From Telopea speciosissima (taxonomy: Eukaryota; Streptophyta; Magnoliopsida; Proteales; Proteaceae), in assembly GCF_018873765.1 (NCBI RefSeq), contig NC_057920.1, forward strand, positions 12,785,307 through 12,849,306: a DNA stretch of 64,000 nt, given 5' to 3'. The notes under the pieces are model-generated. The model was not told the origin of the DNA, ran no database searches, and saw only the letters and a program-made list of their open reading frames with translations. The stretch's first letter is position 1. Every line of letters begins with the position of its first letter. Shown one piece after another: positions 45,571 through 58,163 of this stretch. A program made the position numbers and the translations under genes.

Positions 45571-47602
45571 GGTACATTTGGTACTATCTTGATGTCGGCT
45601 GTGTACAAGAGCTGCAGAAACCGTTCTAACATTTTTCTGTGATCTTGTTGACATCTGTTCGAGTTGATCATTCTTAGATGGAACCACAGTTTTGAAGCCT
45701 GAGCAGAGAAATCCAACTAAACACAGCAGAGGCTGGCATTGTAAATAGAAGCAACCATTATATTATTTGTTACCTTAGTGTTATCTAATATTGTAGAGAG
45801 TTGTATCCACTTAAAACCATTTGTGTTTGGTTTTCCCAGCTTTATTTTGGACTGCAATAGTCTCGCTTCGGCATGGATAGCCTATCTGAATGTAGTCTTC
45901 TCTATTTATTGTCCTGATGTAGTCTCATGCTCATCATCTCCAATGTCATTTAACGGATTACCTTGAGCTTACTTGACCTGGGACTGCTACTATTATTTAT
46001 GATGGGAGTTTTGTATCTGAATCAATGAATCAGGTTGTGGAAAAACTTTACTGCTGCTGCTACGGATTTCGACTATGCAAGGAGCCTTAAGGAAGCAGAA
46101 GGGGAATGTTCTAAGGGCTGCAAAAAGCAAGATTACTGGGGGAGTCACCTGAGTGCCAAGAATTAGCAGAATATGGGTGGGAGCAAAGTGATTTTAAATG
46201 GCCTTGGTAGGTTTTGATTTTCACTGTTTTGTTGAATATCAAGTCTCATAAAATGTTTTTTACAAGGTCTGTGTTATTAAAGAGGATAGAGACCGTATTG
46301 AAGTAGCTCATAATTTCAACAGGATAGAAACGGCTGAGCACCATGTATGGTCTTAACTCCCTCTCCCACAGTGGGTGAGGGCTCAAAATGATTAAATACC
46401 CCTCTCCTCCCCCCTCCCCCCTCCCCCTTCCCCCAACACATTTGAAGCCTCATAACCCGTTTTGCGCTAATACGGCTGTGCATGAAAACCCTCCCCTACA
46501 GTTACGTCTGTCTGCATCACCCAATTCATTTTACTGCTGAAAAATGAGCAATGCTTTTGTTAATCAAGTCTTGGGAATTGTTATGTAACCTAGAAATGCC
46601 TTGCTGCAAAACCCCTTCTCCTACCATTCATGGGTATCAGATCACAAGTCAATGGTGCATTTGATGCACCGACTCGTGGTCCGGATACCGCTTGGGCGGT
46701 GGGAGATGGATTGGGGAAGATAACTCCTTTCCTACGTAGGGAGCTGATCCGGACTCGGAAAGAAACAGAGACTCGAACGGTTTTGGTATAACCATCTGAG
46801 AGTAGTACGTGTTTTTGTGTTAAAAGTGGTAAGACTCATTACTTTTCACATTTGAGTTGATAAACGCAGAAGTGTATCCAAAACCTCAGATAAATCCAAA
46901 CAGTCCACCAGACTCGAATTTCTAGATCCTAACCTGCTCCATGCTTCAACTGGTTAAATAATTCATCGAATTAACAGTAAAACTATTTTAATATGGTTTA
47001 GGGGAAGAGTTTTGTAGGGGGAATGGGGCCCTGCACGCATGCGGGGGCAAATTGGAGTGTACAAAAGCATCAACAAGGTGAGCATTTTTGCCTTTCATGG
47101 GGGTGGTCATTTCACCCATCTGTCTCGGCTCAATTCATGCTCACTCTAGAGACCACAGTACCACACACCATTGGAAAATAAACTTGAGAAAAGGGTTTCT
47201 TATTGGAAGTGATTATGTGATGTTCCAACTTCCAAGGCCCATGCTACGATCTTGCCATTAGGGAGTATACAACAACCCAGCCCCATGAAGCCACTGAGAC
47301 ACTGATTCAAATGGGGCCCTTGCTGAGAATTAGTAAAATGGAAGATGATCAAGTTTTTTGAGCAGCTAATGTAGAAGTTGTTTCTACCGTGAGAATGGCT
47401 GGGACCACCACAGTGAGCAGCCTCAAATGGCACTCTGTGCGTCTCTGTTCTGATCTGTTCAAGCTTCATAACCATTTCTTGGACAGTATTCAAGGCTGTG
47501 CTCTTAACTACAAAACATTCCGGTATTCTCCATGTTCATAATACTGAAATCACTGCTCCATTTTAGTACAATGCTTGTGTTGGAGCAGGAATATTTAATT
47601 AC

Positions 47603-49013
47603 GGGTAATTTACACATACCACCCTGAGGTTTGACAAAAGGATAATTTTACCCTCCAGTTTTGGAAAATTCTGTGTATCTCTCTGAGGTTTGCAAACGGT
47701 AACAAATAAGCCCATTCCGTCAGTTTATGACTAACACCGTTAAAAATACAATGTGAATTGTCGAAATTACCCTTGCAAGAAACCAAAAAACAAAAAAAGA
47801 AAAAGAAAAACCTGCAACTCATCTTCCCCAAATCGATTGGGGAAGATGAGTTGCAAGTATCCAAATACTCACAATTAAATCACCTTCCTCTGACCCTTCT
47901 CTCAAATTCCCTCTTCTGCTTTCCATTTTCTTAAATCTCTCTCAACCCTCTTCTCAGATTCTCTCTTTCTTACTCGCTTTTCTTTGTGTGAGGGATTCTC
48001 TGTTATCAACAAATGGTTCTAACAATGCGTGACTAATGGCCACAGATTCTTCAAGTTCAGGAGTCCAGTAGTTTTATTGATAAGGTCCCTCTCTACATCT
48101 TGTTAATCGAAGCTCTTTGAGGGGGAAAATGCCCCTTCAAAACATTTGGGTCTCAGTCGCTCTCGAAAGACACAGAGACATAAACACAAACACATTCTCT
48201 GCTCTTATCTTTTCAAATCAAATCACTCCTCCATTCAGCTTTCAATTTTTTTTTTCCAATCAAGCAGGTCCTTTTGTTTACCCTAACCCTATGCAAACCC
48301 CATCTGCAACGATGCCTTCATATAGAACACCGCGTCCTGTAATGCCGTTTGTCTTTTCAGATGCTGCCAATGGTGATGCAGGGCCATCGCGGAAGAGCTC
48401 CAAATTCCATGATGTGCAAGAAGAAAGTGAAACCAAGGGTGATTCTGTGTGATCAATGACAACCTAAAGCAACTTGCACGGCAGCTTTCTCACCCTAATG
48501 TTCATAATAACGATGCTGAAGCCACTAGTAGTTGGATGAGACAGAAGAGTAAGTCATTTTTACCCAAAAAAAAATGGGTTTTTGCTCTTTCTTTGATTGA
48601 GCCCATCTGAGACTCTAGAATCTGAATTCTGGATTGAATCGACCATATCTAATGTTTGTTTCTCCTGCTGTTTTTCAATTTCTTTTTATTTTTTACTTCA
48701 ATGGAGTTCTTGTGTATCGAATGGCCTTGATTGGGATGAACCAAATTGTTTCTGAATATGGGAATGTGATCACTATATGCTTTGTGAGTATTTGGATACT
48801 TGCAACTCATCTTCCCTCATTTTTTTTGCCTTGTTTCTTGCAAGGGCAATTTTGATAATTCACATCATATTTTTAACAGTGTTAATCATAAACTGATGGA
48901 ATAGGCTTATTTGTTACTGTTTACAAACCCAGGGAGGTACGCAGAATTTTTCAAAACTGAGGGGTAAAATTATCCTTTAGTCAAACCTCAGGGATGGTAT
49001 GTGTAAATTACCC
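47603..49013. mobile_element. Pack-MULE-like transposon carrying host exon sequence
   Basis: Long inverted repeats of about 230-270 bp: the left end GGGTAATTTACACATACCAC and right end ATGGTATGTGTAAATTACCC continue inward to CTTGCAACTCATCTTCCC-type sequence on both sides. The flanks TTTAATTAC (47594-47602) and TTTAATTAA (49014-49022) give a 9-bp duplication with one change, as Mutator-like elements make. Between the repeats is coding-like DNA at about 48268-48550 rather than a transposase. A second small palindrome, CTCATCTTCCCCAAATCGAT with its inverse, sits inside the left repeat at about 47817-47850. Confidence 0.88.
48268..48550 (+). pseudogene. Captured host exon inside the Pack-MULE, frameshifted
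   Basis: An acceptor-like CAATCAAGCAG precedes an open stretch reading AGPFVYPNPMQTPSATMPSY, then SSKFHDVQEESETKGDSV, where it meets TGA. Two bases further on, another frame continues coherently as INDNLKQLARQLSHPNVHNN and ends at a strong donor, AGA/GTAAGT (about 48549). A GT dinucleotide repeat at the switch suggests a 2-bp insertion broke the frame. I do not recognise the donor gene. Retained splice signals indicate capture of genomic DNA, not cDNA. Confidence 0.6.
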
Positions 49014-49977
49014 TTTAATTAAACCTTTCAGTCATGTAACCAAAATTGAAATGCTATTCTTATGAACTATGGATAGGCAGAGAAAGAAGCATCAATTTAA
49101 AAAAAAAGTTTGTAATTTGACTGTTGAAGTTGGGAAGGGTTGGAAGAGACTTGAAAGAACTGGATTAACAATTATGTAAAGCAACAACAGGCTTGAACAT
49201 GACCTTAAAACAAACATAAGAATTGGCATCAAACCAATGGAACTGCAGTATCTTGGGGAAAGCAGGAGGAGCTGTGCAAATGTTTGGTCAGAACACCGGT
49301 GAACATGACCTTAAAACAAACATATGAATTGGCATCAAACCAATGGAACTGCAGTATCTTGGGTAGATTGTATAGCCACTGATTTTCCCAGAGCTTTATA
49401 TCCAACAAAATATTGCCGCCGGCAATTAGTCCCGAAAAGTATTTCATTTATCTTTTCTGCTCCGTAGTTTAATAAATTTTTTCCCCTGTTCCCACAAAAA
49501 TCCAAGCTGAAATAAGACAAATTACTCAGCACACACACATACCTATGACTCCATATAGTCATGCTGCAGAGGCATCTCCACGGCAAATCCTGACCATGCC
49601 CTGGTGGTACAGAGGTGTTAAGTCCCAGAACCAACAATAACAATATGTACCACTACGTATCACTGATTGCATATCAGATCCCCATCAACAATTTTGGCAG
49701 GCTGAGAACAAGCTAGAAACTCTGTTTCATCCTCTACTTATAATCCTTATAATCTGGTAAAGAGCACAATAGAGGCTTACCCATGTGTATGCACCCTTAG
49801 ATAGCCAAAGGAAAGCGGCGGACGGGGAACATACAACATTAGCTATACAGATGTGGTCACTTATTCCTCACTCAGGATGGTCAACTTCTCTGGACGCTTC
49901 TACCAAAAAAAAAAAAACTTCTCTGGACGGAAAGATGGGGATCCTAATTTACTTAGGTTACCAGCAGTTCCTGATCA

Positions 49978-52900
49978 TTAATCAAAATTCCTTTCATCAT
50001 CACTGTCCTCACCAAATAAGGTCGCCACTTTCATTGCCAGCTTTGCAGCCATCTCCCTCCTTTGAAAGTCTGGCATCAACCTCAAGCTGTCACGCATATT
50101 CCCTATTTCAGACATCAATTGTTCCAATTCCTCAAGCCCCAAATGGGTACCATCATCTGGCCCTGTTGCTTTGTCAGTTTCATCGGCTTCAGGTACCCCT
50201 ACGATTCTGTCTTCTTGTAAAGGAATTTCAGAGGCTGATGGCTGCAGCATATCTGCACTGCCATTAGTTTTATGCTCCCGGTTGACATCCTCCGTGGCTG
50301 CAGAAACAGTTTCTGTAGCTGCACTTGAACTACCTATTTCTGTAGTTGCAGTTTTACCACTTGCACTAATCCATACTTCTTCTGTTCCATCCCATGGTTC
50401 AGATGAACCAGCAGACAAGATTTCATATTCTACCTCATAATCAGATTCTTCTTCTGATAACTCTGGAGCAGAGACCCAAAAAACACATAACAAAATAAAA
50501 TCTCAGCAAGATATGTGAATAAGGGCGAAAGCTAATAAACAATGCAGGAAGATGAGACCTTCGTTATCAGGGAGAGATGGTTCAGGTATCTTATTGCCAG
50601 ATTTAAGGACCATTCCAGGCCACATATGCGCAGACAGTGCTCCAAACAGACGCTCGACTCCTTGTAAATCGCCGTCAACAGATAAACCTGATAAGAACAA
50701 CTTTTTCCTTTTAACCTCATATTTTTTTTTTTTAAAAATGACATAAACTAGTACAACATTATCAAAAGAACAATTAAGATTACACCTGCAATAAAATGGA
50801 GTGTGGGGACCCTTTTTTTTTTATAAGTTGATAATTCAAGGGAAGAGAAAAACTGCCATAAAAAATGTAAGTAGAAAAGAGTTCTGGGAAAAATTGAAAT
50901 GAATATATAAAAAGAGGGGGGGGGGGGGAGGAGAGAGAGCATTCACACAACAGCATATTTCTATGCATGGATGTAAATTACTATATGAATATAACATGAC
51001 ACATGCTTGTTGTATATATATTCCTTTAGCCTCAGAAATGGCCCTGGATAGTACGTGGAACAGGGTTGATTAGTTTAGTCTTACTCGCTACTCCATTTTT
51101 TCGGTAGGTGAGATAATACTTCGTTGACTTGAGATGTGTGTGAATGTCTATTCATATTTTCTTCCCCCTTTTAAGAACGATGTACAACAATGTGAAAATG
51201 AAGCAATCAGTGATGCACCACATAGAGAGAATATGAAATTACACCTAAAAAGTGCTCTTATTACAGACTATCTTTTACTTTAATAAGGTCGTAATAATTA
51301 TTTACAAATATATATTTATTTTTCCATAAAATATACAATATATCATATTTTAGTGACTGAACATTCAAAACCAACAAGACTAAGCAAGACAAACAATCAT
51401 TTCCAGCTACTACTATTCAATGTTAAAAATTTTGGTCGAAATGACCAAAATTTCACGAAATTTTTGAGTTTCGATAAAGGTCGAAACGATACCAGCTGTG
51501 AGATCTGGATCTTACCATGTTTCAGTCGAAATATCACAGTTTCGGCGAAATTTCGACCATGTTTTGGAATCGTTTCGGTCTAACCCTTTGTATAAAATGC
51601 ATGGTTTCAATTGAAACAATGCAGTTTCAATGAAATTTCAACCATGCTTCAAGTTACAGTTTCGTTTTGCTAGTTTTGACTCCAAAGAGAGAAACTTCCT
51701 AGCAAACCTCAGTTTTTTAGATTTTTGGACAAATCACTCCCACATCTTTGTAATGAACCATGTATAACATTGGATAATTTTGAAATGGTTTCTAATTTTA
51801 TTTTTAGTCATTCTTAACGAATATTTTAGTTGTTTTGATTGAGTTATGTGTTTTAGTACTAAATTTTGCGTATACAACATCGTGCAATGTATACTACCAA
51901 CATAGGGTCCAGAGCCAAACTACCATTTTGGGTATTTTTTTTACAATTTCAGGGTTCCACTATGTTTAAAGGGCCTACAAAATAAGGTTACGTAGAAGTT
52001 TCAGAAAATAATTTGGCCATTTGGGCCTCGAAACCATCAATCAAAACCAGCAACCGGCCGAAATTTCGCTGTTCCGCGAAATATTTCAGTTTCAAGCATG
52101 AACCTTGCTACTATTAAAATAATGGTGAAGGTGAAAAATTCTCAAGCACGAATAATTCCAACAATTCTCTCTTTGTTTAGAACTAAGACCTAAGAAAAGT
52201 AGGAATCCATACTTTTATCCAACGTTGAAAATTCTCTTCGAGAGCAAAAGCTACTAAAGACAAAAGGAAAGTTCTTAGTCACACTTAAAAAATTAACATT
52301 TCAAAAAAAAAAAAAAAAAAAGGAACTAGCTAGTTGCAATTCAAGGATAAAGGGGCATAAGTGGCTCTCACATTTGTCAAAAGAAACATTGGATGCACAA
52401 GCTTCAATGTACTCGATGTTGTACTGACTGCACCATTCCAAACATGATCTCCTAATCTCCCACGAGGGTTCTTCATCCCCCAACAGACTACTTCCCTCAG
52501 TTTCCAGAATTCCGTAATCTAAGAACTCTGGATGAGGATCACTAGACGCCTCTCCATGCTTTTGCAGGTGTCTTCTATATTCAGCATGAGCAGAGTGACC
52601 AGGCAAAAGATCTGCCTTATTACCAATGCATAGTAATATATCAAACTGCTGGATATTGGTATGAGAAACCCAATCCTTGAGAACAACAAAGGATGATAGC
52701 TGAAAATAACAGCAGTGTAAGTGATACAGTTGATATCAACTCCTTTTTTTTTTCGGAAACATAGTACAGAATAGAAAACTTGACATTATAGCTTCAGAAA
52801 CAAAGGAAAAGGAAAGGACAAGGGGATAAGGCTAACATCATTCATGTCAAAAACCATCACCAAAGCAGCCAGCTGATTTGAACTTGGCAGCTTCCCAATA

Positions 52901-54048
52901 GAAAATTCATCGTCAAGATGAGCCATCCATACAGAAACATCAGCAGTATAGTACTTTGTAGTTATAGTCCACCTGTTCATCAAAACCACAGAAGTAACAA
53001 AATTTCAGGAGTCCTTTTTTATCTTCATTTTACCCAAACTTACTGCAAGCCTGAAGGCATATCCAGATTGTTTACTTAAACTGTGGGTGGGTTTGATTCT
53101 AATGTAGAGTTAGTCCTAACATACCCATTGCAAAGTACTTCGGACGATGAATCAGATGCATCATCAAAATCCACAGAAAGCAACCCTACAATCAACACGT
53201 AAAATCTTCAGAGAATGGTTCTTAATTTCATTAAGCAATGGAATACTAAATTTTACAAACTAATGCACAAGAAAGGACATCTTTCTTCCTGCTAATATGC
53301 ATTTTTTAAAATGTTCCGTGCCATTATGCCACCAATATATGGTTCCACCAAGATCTTGCAGAAAAGCATAAGAATTAGATGATGCTAACAAACTCAAACT
53401 TTGTAATCTTTAAGACATTTGTAAAATACGTTAGACTGGTCAGAAGAACGTACAGAAGAGTTCCTCACTAGGACTACACCCATGGTGAATCCCAAACATC
53501 TGGTAAGTACGAAAGCAGCCGCTAAAACATATTCAGGGGAAGAAACCTCTCAAATCTTTCGACCATTACAGATTCTTCTCAATTTTGTTTAGTTGGGAAC
53601 CAGAATTGGATTTGGGCTAGAATCATCATCGATGACAGTCCTTCCAACTATCAGACAGTTGGTTATGTGAATCTTATTCAGCTCTTCTGACCTAACCATA
53701 AAACTATAAACCAACTAGAACAGATGCTTTGAAGGACCAGAACAGCAACTAGTCATGCTAGCGGGAAAAAGGAGCCTCATCTTGTTCACTGTCTAATCAA
53801 TATGGCAATATAGTTTCTTGACCAAATTTCTACTTATTATAAACAGTGCATCAAGACCAACATCCAAGTATCTCGAGTAAGAAACATGGCAGCAGTGTCA
53901 AACAACAAGATTGTGTTAATTCAAGGTCAACGAAAATCTAAACGCAATTGAAAATAAGTTTCTTATCCAAACATAACCTAAAGAAGCCCTAGATGGAGTA
54001 GAATAGCAGAACAGGATTCATAATTCATGTAACCGAGACGAAACAATC

Positions 54049-54089
<41 letters not shown>

Positions 54090-54190
54090 TAGTAACTGGA
54101 GAGAAGTGTTCGTTTGCCAACGTTGGGTGATCCAACCATGAGGATCCCAGGCCTGTTCTCCAGAGGAAGCTTATCGAGTTGCGGAGGCAT
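49978..54190 (-). CDS. AAGAB: Alpha/gamma-adaptin-binding protein p34 (AAGAB)-like GTPase-fold protein
   Basis: Six exons on the minus strand join in frame: 54190-54097, 53185-53125, 52972-52837, 52701-52371, 50687-50559 and 50462-49978, giving 411 residues. The N-terminus is a small-GTPase-like domain: P-loop GSPNVGKRT at residues 20-28 (MPPQLDKLPLENRPGILMVG just before it) and an NKAD guanine-specificity motif in CIGNKADLLPG. The acidic middle (ELSEEESDYEVEYEILSAGS) and the C-terminal helix LGLEELEQLMSEIGNMRDSL then FGEDSDDE match the adaptin-binding domain family. In animals p34 chaperones assembly of AP1 and AP2 clathrin adaptors; the same role in plants is inferred. It is longer than the animal protein, mostly in the acidic linker. 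Intron 4 contains a 690-bp hAT-like element; a GA microsatellite lies near the exon 1 donor. Confidence 0.9.
51418..52107. mobile_element. hAT-like element in AAGAB intron 4
   Basis: A 690-bp element with short inverted ends (CAATGTTAAAAATTT and AGCATGAACCTTG) and a perfect 8-bp duplication CTACTATT (51410-51417, 52108-52115). Both halves are dense in TTTCGGTCGAAATTTCG-like words, as in the 1,530-bp element at 15238, and it is probably an internally deleted relative. No ORF of note. Confidence 0.78.
54054..54085. repeat. (GA)n microsatellite in AAGAB intron 1
   Basis: About 16 GA repeats immediately downstream (in gene sense) of the exon 1 donor at 54096. Confidence 0.9.
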
Positions 54191-54419
54191 TTCTCTTCCC
54201 ACCGTTGCGCGAGATTCCGAAACCCTAGAAGAATTCTAAGCTGCAGATCCAAAGGCTTTCAAGTATCTAAACATCCACGGTGGCACAGTTTACAGGCTTA
54301 CAGCTGCAGTTCCCTCGAAAAATCGTTTTCTCCAAACACAGACACTCTCTCTGTCTCTCTCTCTCTAGTGGCGGGGAGGGGGGGGGGGGGGAGTCGATGC
54401 ATATCCGCCGCAGCAGAGG

Positions 54420-54550
54420 CCATGTGTGCCCAATGAGGCATCCAACGATTGGGCGGCACACGCCAGGATGTGTGCGGCACATACCAGTCATCGGATGCTT
54501 CATTGGGCACTCATTGGGTGATGCCCTCCAAGGAGAGGAGCCCAATCCGA
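54420..54550. mobile_element. Inverted-repeat MITE, GGCTCCTCTCC family, left end incomplete
   Basis: GTGCCCAATGAGGCATCCAA is mirrored by CATCGGATGCTTCATTGGGC, and the right end GGAGAGGAGCCC matches the family terminus. The left terminal GGCTCCTCTCC is missing or replaced by the CT/G-rich run at 54341-54390. It lies about 230 bp upstream of the AAGAB start codon. Confidence 0.6.
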
Positions 54551-54667
54551 GGGGGAGGGGAAGGGAGGGGTGGTTAATTGGTTTACTGGCTTACCTGAGA
54601 GAAGCGAGGAACATTGTGCCTCCTACGCACTTTATTGGGGCATGGTTTCACTTATACGTCTTGTATG

Positions 54668-54931
54668 TAGGGGTGTAAATGAATAGTCAAAATTCGTTTT
54701 CGTATCCGTGTCCGTATCAGTTTAGCACTATCTGAATCCGTCCGAAAGCTAAACGGATGCGGATACGGATAGACTATAGCTATCCGAAAAGCTATATTTA
54801 CATGTAAACGGATAAAATATCTGATCCGTATTCGTATCCGTATCTGTTTAGCACTATTCAAATCCGTCCAATAGCTAATCGGATGCGGATATATCACTAT
54901 CCGAACCAAATCCGATCCGTTTACAGCCCTA
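54668..54931. mobile_element. hAT-like MITE, TAGGGGTGTAAAT family
   Basis: Ends TAGGGGTGTAAATGAAT and TCCGTTTACAGCCCTA are inverted repeats. The flanks CTTGTATG (54660-54667) and CCTGTATG (54932-54939) form an 8-bp duplication with one change. The inside is built from CGTATCCGTTT/AAACGGATACG words. A second, left-truncated copy at 55150-55396 arose by tandem duplication. Confidence 0.82.
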
Positions 54932-55621
54932 CCTGTATGTTTGACGAAGAAAAGTAGAAAAGGTGAAAAGGGGTGGGAAACTTATACTTGTTTCCCACAA
55001 ATGTGATTGTTTGGTTAGATGAGGTGGGAAACTTCCAAACAAACTCATTAAATGTTATTTTTGTCCGGTGAAGTGGCATCCCTTTTTCTAACCCATTCAC
55101 TTTCAAAGTCCTACCAAATTGGTAGGATATTTTGTAGGACTTTGGCGAAATCCGTTTCCGTATCCGTGTTCGTATCTGTTTAGCACTATCCGAATCAGCC
55201 CGAAAGCTAAACAGATGCGGATACAGATAGACTATAGCTATCCGAAAAGCTATATTTACATGTAAACGGATAAAATATCTAATCCGTATTCGTGTCTGTA
55301 TCCGTATCCGTTTAGCACTATCCGAATCCGTCTGATAGCTAATCGGATGCGAATATATCACTATCCAAGCCGAATCCGACCCGTTTACATCCCTACCTGT
55401 ATGTTTGACGGAGAAAAATGGAAAAGGTGAAAAGGGGTGGGAAACTTATACTTGTTTCCCACAAACTACCACAAATGTGATTGTTTGGTTAGATGAGGTG
55501 GGAAACTTCCAAATAAACTCATTAAATGTTATTCTTGTCCGGTGAAGTGGCATCCCTTTTTCTAACCCATTCACTTTCAAAGTCCTACTAAATTGGTAGG
55601 ATATTTTGTAGGACTTTGGCA
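54691..55621. repeat. Tandem duplication of about 460-475 bp
   Basis: Units 54691-55147 and 55148-55621 each hold most of the MITE plus the same unique flank (from TGTATGTTTGACG to TTTTGTAGGACTTTGGC). Unit 2 carries a small insertion in CACAAACTACCACAAATG. Similarity is high throughout. Confidence 0.9.
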
Positions 55622-55671
55622 CTATTCATGTAAAAGTTACTTATGAGTCTATCTCTCTCCTCTTCCTATTG

Positions 55672-55839
55672 GATTGAGCTCCTCTCCAGGGAGCCCAACA
55701 CGCTCGAGGAGCATCCAGCCGTTGGGCCGTGTCGCACACATCCCTAGGCGTGCACCGAGATGTGTGCGGCACAACCCAACCCTTGGATGCCCCATGGACG
55801 TGGCTTGGACACTGAGCTCCCTAGAGAAAAGTCGGATTA
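55672..55839. mobile_element. Mutator-like MITE, GAGCTCCTCTCC family
   Basis: A 168-bp element with a perfect 9-bp duplication CTTCCTATT (55663-55671, 55840-55848). Ends GGATTGAGCTCCTCTCC and AGAAAAGTCGGATTA are inverted and diverged; inner arms GAGGAGCATCCAGCCGTTGG and CCCTTGGATGCCCC also pair. It is the best-bounded member of the family also seen at 2639 and 54420. Confidence 0.8.
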
Positions 55840-56056
55840 CTTCCTATTTCCTTTCTTTTCCATGGAATCTCACCCCACTACAAAATGCATATTCCATTAT
55901 TTCCTTTCCTTTGATTCCCTTGTCAACCCAACCCACAACATGTGGGACTCACCCTCACAAGTTTCTAATATCTTTTTATCTGTCAAACAAATGGGGTCAA
56001 GTTAACTGATTCAACACAAGCATACGATATTTTGGTGGTTTTAAGTGTCTAGAGTG

Positions 56057-56388
56057 CATGATTCATAATCTCAGATCGGATCGTCTGATATCGGTAGGAT
56101 CGGATCAGTATTGGCCATGACCGATCCGTCAACATATTCTTGGATCGATCAACTTGGTTGTATCGGCCGATCCAATACTTGCCCTTTTTTTGGGTTTGTT
56201 GACCAATATTTTGGGTTTTTTTATCATTTTTTTGAAATTTTTACCAATTCATACTAAATATTTTATTAATATTTTTGACCGGTCCAAGCCCGACCCAAAA
56301 AAACTTAGATTTGGGTCATTTTTTTACCGATCCGAATCGATATCGGCCATGACCGATCTCGAGTCCGATACCTGTATTTTGAACCTTG
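56057..56388. mobile_element. hAT-like MITE with ATCGGCC motifs
   Basis: Ends CATGATTCATAATCTCAG and CCTGTATTTTGAACCTTG are imperfect inverted repeats. The flanks CTAGAGTG and GTAGAGAG match at six of eight bases. It is rich in GATATCGGCCATGACCGAT words, like the element at 17488. It is more decayed than the other hAT-like copies. Confidence 0.6.
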
Positions 56389-58163
56389 GTAGAGAGGGTG
56401 TGCGTATGCAGGGTTACTAGTTTCCTACACCAGTTGCATCTCCTTGGATCCTTTCAGATTTAACCTTATTTGTCTAGTCATAACCATTCTTCCTTCTTGG
56501 TTAAATCTAGCATATCACCAACTTGTAATATGGGTGAATTCATGCGATATCAGATTGATAGACTTAACCCATCTCACTATCCAAATATTTAAAAAAAGGG
56601 TAAATGTCATCCCAAACCCCTCTAAATATCCATAATATTAAACCCCACCCCCAAGTTTTAAATAATGACAATGCCCTCCCTTACTTTTGAAAGATTTTAT
56701 CAGCCGTAACCTAATCGTTAAAAAACGCCTAAAGGGTCTGCTCCATTGCCTTATTTGCAGTGAAACCATATGAAAAAGGACTGGACTCTTCATTTTCATC
56801 CCAACTTCATTCAATGTACATGTGTCTCTCTTTTAAGTGATTACCTTAGTTATTAGGTATTTGACCCACAATATACAAAGGAAGTGTCTGAATGACACCT
56901 CAATAGGTGTATTTAAAATTTGACATCTTCTTTTAATTGCCTCTTTGTCTTATTATTAAGGATATAAAAGAATTTTTAAAAATAATTTAAAAGTTACATA
57001 TCATTATGTCATTGTCATGTACATTTTTTTAAGTATACATGTGAAATGATAATATTTACCCTCATCGGTAAAATTTGTATGTTATACTAAAAGGGGAAAA
57101 CAAGTAAGCTAACAAAGTAATCTTCACTCAATGTACATACTCAATGTACATGTGTCTCTCTTCTGAAAGAGGCTTATGTGCATGGCTCAAGTAAGAGGAA
57201 ATGGCCTCCATGGATTCTGAATCAGTTAGAACCATACAGAATTGGAATTGAAATCAGCCAATTCCGATCTTATTTGACAAGGATCGGCGATGCGATTCCA
57301 ATTCCTCAAATCATCCTTATGTGAGCATCAACTCAGATAGCCTCTTTATGGGAAAGGGCTGAGTTTGGATGCATTGCCAAAGACTCACAAGCCAATCTCT
57401 GTTGGTATACATGACCCTCTAAGTGCTGATCAGAAGAATGAGGGAGGCAGCTGATGCTCTGGGCAGCAGAAGCTCTGGGGTTTGCAACTTACAGGCATAT
57501 GGCTACCAGATCTCGTGGGTTGCAGGTGGGGATCAAAGCAGCTAACTCAACTGCTTGATGGTATTAACAAGCTAGCAGATTTTTTGGCCATCACTCAGCA
57601 TTCTTTTGAAACCACCAAAAATTTCTTTAGAGGGAAGTCACCTGATGATCAGATTATGTTCGCTACTGACCAAAACAATCTATAAGCCTATTGGAATTAT
57701 AAGAGATTCTTCCCACAATTATTCGCGGCATTTATTCTAAATGCTATATTCCTCAAAAGCAACTTGTCTTGAGACTACAAATGCTGCACTCTCATTTACA
57801 TGCATATACACCAGAATGTAATGAAATCAAATCAATATAGCCTCAACACAAAAATAACAGAGAAAAAAATTTTTGATGCCGGAGAAAGAAATCAAAGTAT
57901 CTTGCTCTCAAAACTCGTCGAAGAGAAGGGAAGAACACAAACAAACTTTCAAGACACAAATTACTTCATTTACCCAACTCCCATCCATTTGATGCTTACC
58001 TCTTCTTTTTAAAAATAATCACCACCACAACCAACCATCTTATCACCTTAAGCTCCAAACAGCACAGGCAATCTGCAGCTGGCAGCAGGATAACAACGTT
58101 GGCACCTCAGAATGCTGAAAAATGGCACCATTTAAACTTCCCAACCTCCTGACCATTAAACTA
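56389..58163. other. Interval downstream of the sugar transporter gene
   Basis: AT-rich, no gene seen. The stretch next to 58163 is the likely 3' UTR of the minus-strand transporter. Around 57190-57310 are decayed AATCAGTTAGAACC/GGAATTGGAATTG words of MITE type. A short GC-richer passage at 57440-57620 has no recognisable product. Confidence 0.5.

Larger units (their letters stand above)
45571..49977. other. Region between the convergent MCD1 and AAGAB genes
   Basis: The two genes face each other, so their 3' UTRs share this interval. MCD1 3' UTR probably covers the first several hundred bases. A CCCCTCC-rich run is at 46395-46435. The Pack-MULE-like element at 47603-49013 is listed separately. 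A tandem duplication of about 65 bp lies near 49194-49258 and 49302-49364 (GAACATGACCTTAAAACAAA in each). No other gene is seen. Confidence 0.6.

Noticed and set aside
54652-55361. Minus-strand frames rich in Ile, Arg and Tyr
   Set aside because: They arise from repeated CGTATCCGTTT words of the hAT-like MITE.
57482-57685. A 67-codon frame downstream of the transporter
   Set aside because: No recognisable domain, no splice context, and it begins within ordinary intergenic sequence.
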